NCBI GenBank assembly: GCA_965205915.1 | Contig: OZ242191.1 | Coordinates: 1,736,001 to 1,800,000 of the forward strand | Source: VXMO01 sp965205915 | GTDB lineage: Bacteria; Chloroflexota; Dehalococcoidia; UBA6926 | Length of the DNA: 64,000 bases | Reading direction: 5' to 3' | Part shown: piece after piece, positions 59,862 to 64,000 of the stretch | How positions within the stretch are numbered: position 1 is the stretch's first letter | Layout: each line of letters starts with the position of its first letter | Notes under the pieces: model-generated | What the model was told of the DNA's origin: nothing | Databases searched by the model: none | Seen by the model: only the letters and a program-made list of their open reading frames with translations | Program-made: the position numbers and the translations under genes

Positions 59862-61046
59862 ATGGATTTCCAGCAGTCACCTGAGGATCTCGCGCTACGT
59901 GAAGAGATTCGCGACTTTGTTCAGCAGAATTGGGACGATGGTCGCTACCACATGAACGATGTGTCCAACGCATCGTGGCACCTGGATGATCCGGAAGCGC
60001 TGGAGGCTGCGCAAGGCTTCGCCAAGAAGCTGGTTGATAAGGGTTGGTACACGATGCACTGGCCAGCCGAGCATGGCGGTCAGGATGCGCCGTTCACGCG
60101 GATGCTGACGTACCGCGAGGAGATGGCGTATCGAGGCGCGCCTGCAAGCGGGGCGTTCGGCGGCGATGCCATTATCCTGCACGGAACGCCCTGGCAGAAG
60201 GATGAATGGCTGCCAAAGATCGCCAACGCGGACATGCCCATCGCGCTCGGCCTCTCCGAGCCGGGCAACGGCTCCGACTTGGCCGGTGTTACCACACGCG
60301 CCGTTCGCGACGGCGATGACTATGTGATCAACGGACAGAAGATGTGGACGTCCACAGCGCACCACTCGACGTGGATACGAATGCTGGTGCGAACAGATAC
60401 GGACGCGCCCAAGCATCGCGGCCTTTCCATCTTCTTTGTGCCGCTGGACTCTCCCGGCATCACGATCCGCCCGATCCATGATATGGCGGGCCGCCGTCGG
60501 TGGAGCGAGGAGTTCTTTGAGGACGTGCGCGTTCCCTCCCGCTACATGATGGGGGAGGAGAATCGAGGCTGGTACGTGATGGCGGCGTCGCTGACGGCAG
60601 AGCGCGTCGAGGTCGGCTCGCCCGCGGCGTTGTTGCGCGAGTGGGAGCGATTCGTCGACTTTGCCCGAACGTACCGTGTCGATGGCGGGACACCACTCGA
60701 TGATCCGATCAATCGCTCTTTGCTAGCCGACCTGAGAGTCAAGATCGGCGTGTTCCGCACCATCTGCTGGCAGGGCGCGTGGGACAGTCGAAACGGCGAA
60801 GATGTATCCCGCATCGCGTCGATCTCCCGCGTGTTGTCCGGTGAGCTGGTGCAGGAGCTGTGGCGCGGCTTTGGCCGCATCATCGGCGATGCAGCGCTCG
60901 TGACGCCCTACGGCGCGGATGATGCGCCGATGGACGGGTTCATCGGCGTGAACGCGCTCATGAGCACAGGCCGCACATTCGGCCACGGCACCAAGGAGAT
61001 ACAGAGGAACATCGTGGCGCTGCGGGGGCTGGGGCTGCCGAGGTAG
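59862..61046 (+). CDS. Acyl-CoA dehydrogenase, copy 2
   Basis: 394 residues, related to the gene at 55897. LGLSEPGNGSDLAGVTTRAV, INGQKMWTSTAHHSTW, MAGRRRWSEEFFEDVRVP and GTKEIQRNIVALRGLG are the equivalents of the motifs in copy 1. AGGAG lies about 9 nt before the ATG; TAGACT (59817-59822) is a possible -10. The two enzymes probably act on similar CoA thioesters and may form a complex. Confidence 0.94.
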   Translation: MDFQQSPEDLALREEIRDFVQQNWDDGRYHMNDVSNASWHLDDPEALEAAQGFAKKLVDKGWYTMHWPAEHGGQDAPFTRMLTYREEMAYRGAPASGAFGGDAIILHGTPWQKDEWLPKIANADMPIALGLSEPGNGSDLAGVTTRAVRDGDDYVINGQKMWTSTAHHSTWIRMLVRTDTDAPKHRGLSIFFVPLDSPGITIRPIHDMAGRRRWSEEFFEDVRVPSRYMMGEENRGWYVMAASLTAERVEVGSPAALLREWERFVDFARTYRVDGGTPLDDPINRSLLADLRVKIGVFRTICWQGAWDSRNGEDVSRIASISRVLSGELVQELWRGFGRIIGDAALVTPYGADDAPMDGFIGVNALMSTGRTFGHGTKEIQRNIVALRGLGLPR

Positions 61047-61144
61047 GATTCAAGGTTCGCAGTTGGTGGTTAAGTGGCGCAGGAAATGGACTATGCTGTG
61101 ACCGCGCTCGTGCATGTCCTACGGGGGCTAGGAGTAGGGCTAAC

Positions 61145-62461
61145 CTAGGTGCCGCCGAGCGGGACGGGCGGCACCCACAGGCCGGGCTCGGCGTTCACTA
61201 GGCTATCGATGACAGTTTGTCGATCAAGCCTTTCTGCCTCGACGAGTGCCCATTGTCTGTAGAGGTCTGGAACCAACACATGGAGAGCGCCAACTGCCTC
61301 GGCAGTATCCTTAACATTGGAGTCTGGCACCGGTCTGGAGGAAGGCTCCAAGTTCCGAAATGGGTTAGCTAGCCACACCGTCAAATCAGGTGGTCGGCGT
61401 TCCTCACTAATGTAGCGTTCGCGGTACTCTCGAATCTGGCGAGCGTCGCTAGTCTTGGTGCTGTTCGGGTATCCCTTGACTTCCACAATGGCTTCCCAAT
61501 CAGGGGCGCTCGGAAGTGTCAGTCTCAGGTCTTCATGCTTTGGCTCTCCCTTCGCCAACTCAGCGTCCATATCCCGGACTGCGAACCCCAAGTCAGAAAG
61601 AATTTCCTTGGCCGCAGAGGTCAAGTCATCTCCGTCGGCCCAAAGAGCTCTCCGGATCCCCTTGTCGGCTCTTTCAGCCTCAGCGGCTAGCTCCATATCT
61701 CGTTGACCAAGTTCGGAATTGAGGTTCGTGAGTGTCGCATTGATCTCGGAGATTTTGTCTGATAGGGCCCTTTCTTGGGGCGTGTGCCATTCGGAGGGAT
61801 TACCCAAGCGTGGTGGTGCCAGTGGAACTCTGACAGGATCCATCTGGTGAACCTCCGTGAGGAAGGCGCGGAACCAATCATCGAGATTTGAGACCTTTGG
61901 GAGCAAGAGTGCAATGGGTCGAGACGGCACTCCTAATGATGTGCCGTCTATCTCAGGTAAGGCCATTTTCAACGCGACTACATTGCCTGATGTTGTCGTA
62001 ATCAAGGGAGTCAAATCTAGCCGCGTGGTCTTCAATATCGTGGGGGGCTTCCGGGATTTTGCCAACTCAACAGCTAGCTCTTTGGCAAGCGGCTCATATA
62101 CATCGGAACAAACAGTTGTGGCCGATAACTCACGCTCTGTGTTGCTCGGCTCCGCAAAAGCAAAATGATTACTAAAGTGGCCCATCCCATACGAGTCGGG
62201 ATGCTGATCTGACCAGTGGAAATTGAAATCTCCCAGTGCCAGTAGATTGATACTAGGGTCGACATTATGGGCACTGGGGCCGCGAATATGAGACGTTAAG
62301 TCGGCTGCTATCAGTATGTCCGTTTCTGTCCAGCTATATGCGTTCAAATACTCTTCCAAGGAGTTGGCCGCCCTAAGTTCCCCGCATAAGGGTCTAATCG
62401 ACTCCAATTGAGAGTCGTCCAGCCCGATGGCGGCTACCCTCGGCTGCTTAGCTGTCACCAT
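61145..62461 (-). CDS. Coiled-coil PD-(D/E)XK nuclease, candidate defence effector
   Basis: 438 residues from the ATG at 62461 (GGAG 8 nt upstream; the longer frame has no plausible start). Residues 1 to about 220 belong to no family I recognise (AAIGLDDSQLESIRPLCGEL, LLALGDFNFHWSDQHPDSYG). About 230-265 is a coiled coil. Residues about 280-420 are nuclease-like: DLRLTLP (Asp311), AIVEVKGYPNS (Glu327, Lys329), TSDARQIREYRERY and DLTVWLANPFR. The arrangement of sensor, coiled coil and nuclease recalls antiviral effectors. It lies beside tRNA-Gln and a Fic gene. Confidence 0.7.
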   Translation of the reverse strand: MVTAKQPRVAAIGLDDSQLESIRPLCGELRAANSLEEYLNAYSWTETDILIAADLTSHIRGPSAHNVDPSINLLALGDFNFHWSDQHPDSYGMGHFSNHFAFAEPSNTERELSATTVCSDVYEPLAKELAVELAKSRKPPTILKTTRLDLTPLITTTSGNVVALKMALPEIDGTSLGVPSRPIALLLPKVSNLDDWFRAFLTEVHQMDPVRVPLAPPRLGNPSEWHTPQERALSDKISEINATLTNLNSELGQRDMELAAEAERADKGIRRALWADGDDLTSAAKEILSDLGFAVRDMDAELAKGEPKHEDLRLTLPSAPDWEAIVEVKGYPNSTKTSDARQIREYRERYISEERRPPDLTVWLANPFRNLEPSSRPVPDSNVKDTAEAVGALHVLVPDLYRQWALVEAERLDRQTVIDSLVNAEPGLWVPPVPLGGT

Positions 62462-62761
62462 GTTGCTCTCCAGAACCTGTTTCGCCTGCCCCCGACGCAT
62501 CTCCAACTTACTACAACAACGCGCCCAATACAGGTCTCTATTTCGGGAAGTAGTCCAGAACCTCGGCGAACGCAATCTGCACGCTGCGCGGTCTAAATGG
62601 TTCCCAGCTGAAACCTGAGGGACATCATTCTTGCGGGAGCATTGCAGGGTCGTCACCGAAACATGTCACCGCGGCGCATCGCCGTAGTTGCTTTGCTTCC
62701 TATAGCACGGACAGGCCTAAGGATTAATGTCAAGATGGAATGTTGGCAGTTCTATCGGCTT

Positions 62762-62835
62762 TGGCTGGGGAACGTGGATTCGAACCACGACTAACAGGTT
62801 CAGAGTCTGTCGTCCTACCGTTAGACGATCCCCCT
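62762..62835 (-). tRNA. tRNA-Gln (anticodon CTG)
   Basis: On the minus strand the cloverleaf folds with D-stem GTC/GAC, anticodon loop CTCTGAA (anticodon CUG), T-arm CGTGG-TTCGAAT-CCACG, acceptor 3' strand TTCCCCA, discriminator G and an encoded CCA (62762-62764). The first acceptor pair is A-A rather than the usual U-A, and one anticodon-stem pair is mismatched. The gene-proximal -10 of the downstream Fic gene overlaps its 5' end. Confidence 0.93.
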
Positions 62836-62840
62836 ATGCT
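62835..62840 (+). promoter_or_regulatory. -10 hexamer of the second Fic gene
   Basis: TATGCT starts at the last base of the divergent tRNA gene, 18 nt before the ATG at 62859. No clear -35. Confidence 0.4.
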
Positions 62841-62858
62841 GTCCGAGGAGGCAAAGAC

Positions 62859-64000
62859 ATGCAACGTGGGGCAATCGGCAGGTTCGAAGTAACGCGCGTG
62901 GAGAATGAAACGGTTCGCGCGTTCGTTCCCAATCCGTTACCGCCGGAGCCTCCGTTGCGGATGGATGGGACGTTCCAACAGATCCTGGAACAGGCGACGC
63001 TCGCTGTCGGACGCCTCGATTCAGTGACGGCGTTACTGCCGGACCCCAATATCTTCATCTATTCATATGTGCGCAAAGAGGCCGTGCTTTCAGGTCAAAT
63101 CGAAGGCACGCGGTCGACGCTGTCGGATCTGCTGGCGTTCGAGCTGGGACAAACGCCGGCCGTGCCGCGAGATGACGTTACAGAAGTTTCAAACTACGTC
63201 GTGGCGATGAGCCATGGTCTGGATCGTCTTGCCGGGGGCTTCCCTTTAGCGAACAGGTTGATCCGGGAAATGCACAACATACTTCTGTCCAGCGGTCGCG
63301 GCAGTCGGCAACGCCCTGGGGAGTTCCGCGTTTCGCAGAACTGGATTGGAGGAACGCGGCCGGGCAATGCGAGGTTCGTGCCTCCGCCTCACCTTGCCGT
63401 TCAGGATTGCATGAGCGCGCTTGAGCGGTTTCTCCACGCGACCGGCGATGGGCTTCCAATTCTTGTGCGGGCGGGACTTGCTCACGCGCAGTTTGAAACG
63501 ATCCATCCGTTCCTCGACGGAAACGGACGTATGGGCCGCCTATTGATTGCCCTGCTGTTTGCCGAAAAGGGCGTTCTGACTCATCCTCTGCTGTATATCA
63601 GCCTCTTCCTGCGCGAGCATCGGGACGAGTACTTTGAGCTGCTCAGTCAGCTGCGACATACAGGTGATTGGGAGGCGTGGCTCGCGTTTTTCCTGGAGGG
63701 CGTGCGGTGGACGGCGGAGGACGCGGTAGAAACGGCGAATCGGCTCAACAGGCTCTTTGAAGAAGACAGGGCGAGAATCGAGCAACAGGCCGGACGGCGG
63801 GCCAATTCTGCCCTGCGCGTTTTCGATGTCTTGCGGGAACGGCTGGTGATTGATGTGCCGACGGCCCGAGATCAGGCATCGCTGTCATTTCCGACGGTGT
63901 CCGCTGCGATGGACCTGCTTGTTGGCATGGGCATAGCTGTTGAGACGACGGGCAGGGCCAGCTATCGGCAGTACATCTATCGCGACTACGCAGCGCTCCT
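62859..64000 (+). CDS. Fic-domain AMPylator, second copy (3' end outside the window)
   Basis: The frame is open from the ATG at 62859 to the window end (380 codons), so it is truncated by the window only. GAGGAGG lies 7 nt before the ATG. It shares FVPNPLP with the Fic protein at 24689, the inhibitory SGQIEG (78-83) and the active loop HPFLDGNGRMGR (216-227). The C-terminal part past residue about 310 begins a winged helix, with the last codons shown near RDYAALL. It is divergent from tRNA-Gln, with the candidate nuclease on the other side. Confidence 0.93.
   Translation, partial: MQRGAIGRFEVTRVENETVRAFVPNPLPPEPPLRMDGTFQQILEQATLAVGRLDSVTALLPDPNIFIYSYVRKEAVLSGQIEGTRSTLSDLLAFELGQTPAVPRDDVTEVSNYVVAMSHGLDRLAGGFPLANRLIREMHNILLSSGRGSRQRPGEFRVSQNWIGGTRPGNARFVPPPHLAVQDCMSALERFLHATGDGLPILVRAGLAHAQFETIHPFLDGNGRMGRLLIALLFAEKGVLTHPLLYISLFLREHRDEYFELLSQLRHTGDWEAWLAFFLEGVRWTAEDAVETANRLNRLFEEDRARIEQQAGRRANSALRVFDVLRERLVIDVPTARDQASLSFPTVSAAMDLLVGMGIAVETTGRASYRQYIYRDYAAL

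Overview
The window is a GC-rich bacterial chromosome segment with short gaps between genes, GTG and TTG starts, and housekeeping genes mixed with accessory ones. The gene mix (fused CaiB/BaiF CoA-transferases, paired acyl-CoA dehydrogenases, several major-facilitator permeases with a YGWW motif, an hrcA-grpE-dnaK operon, a BioY biotin transporter) fits an uncultured Chloroflexota lineage such as SAR202 or a relative. That placement is inference; the window has no rRNA and only one tRNA.

Layout. 1-2.4 kb: the tail of a partial gene, a PaREP1/HEPN-like protein, and a bioY plus zinc-less MBL-fold pair. 2.4-6.6 kb: a heat-shock operon with a clear promoter and a CIRCE operator, encoding an unusually short HrcA, GrpE and DnaK, followed by a cupin. 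6.6-13.4 kb: three related permeases with duplicated flanks, two tandem small coiled-coil membrane proteins, and a fourth permease. 14.1-16.4 kb: restriction-modification system A (5mC methyltransferase, GIY-YIG nuclease, Vsr). 16.5-22.7 kb: xth, pyk, greA, lysS and a peptide-binding lipoprotein. 22.8-24.4 kb: system B (DpnA-like GATC methyltransferase, PD-(D/E)XK candidate, zinc-knuckle protein), then a repeat-flanked Fic protein and ChrA. 27.2-29.8 kb: two peptide-type ABC permeases and rsmI. 29.8-31.2 kb: system C. 31.3-42.7 kb: a GNAT/aminotransferase fusion coupled to plsY, prenyl synthase, metG, a metal-ligand-poor M20 protein, two lipoproteins carrying a signal-peptidase-like domain, plsC, and a GlmS-like protein without the usual N-terminal cysteine. 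42.7-47.5 kb: two tandem-fused CaiB/BaiF proteins. 47.6-50.1 kb: a polytopic membrane protein and a Met/His-rich lipoprotein. 50.5-55.7 kb: a pantothenate cluster (panB, panD, DUF2520-like), a P1 peptidase, a lipoprotein cyclophilin and a DUF418-like protein. 55.9-61.0 kb: two acyl-CoA dehydrogenases around a region rearranged by duplication. 61.1-64.0 kb: a candidate defence nuclease, tRNA-Gln and a second Fic protein cut by the window end.

The strongest candidates for something new are: (i) lipoprotein-anchored signal-peptidase-I-like domains on long Pro/Thr stalks, present as an apparently active and an apparently degenerate copy; (ii) a GlmS-like enzyme missing both the glutaminase Cys and the Schiff-base Lys; (iii) CoA-transferase fusions in which only the C-terminal half keeps the catalytic Asp; (iv) a GNAT-aminotransferase fusion coupled to plsY; (v) a coiled-coil PD-(D/E)XK nuclease beside tRNA-Gln and a Fic gene; (vi) three restriction systems within 17 kb. 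Many genes also show a -10-like hexamer exactly 6 nt before the start codon, which suggests leaderless transcription.
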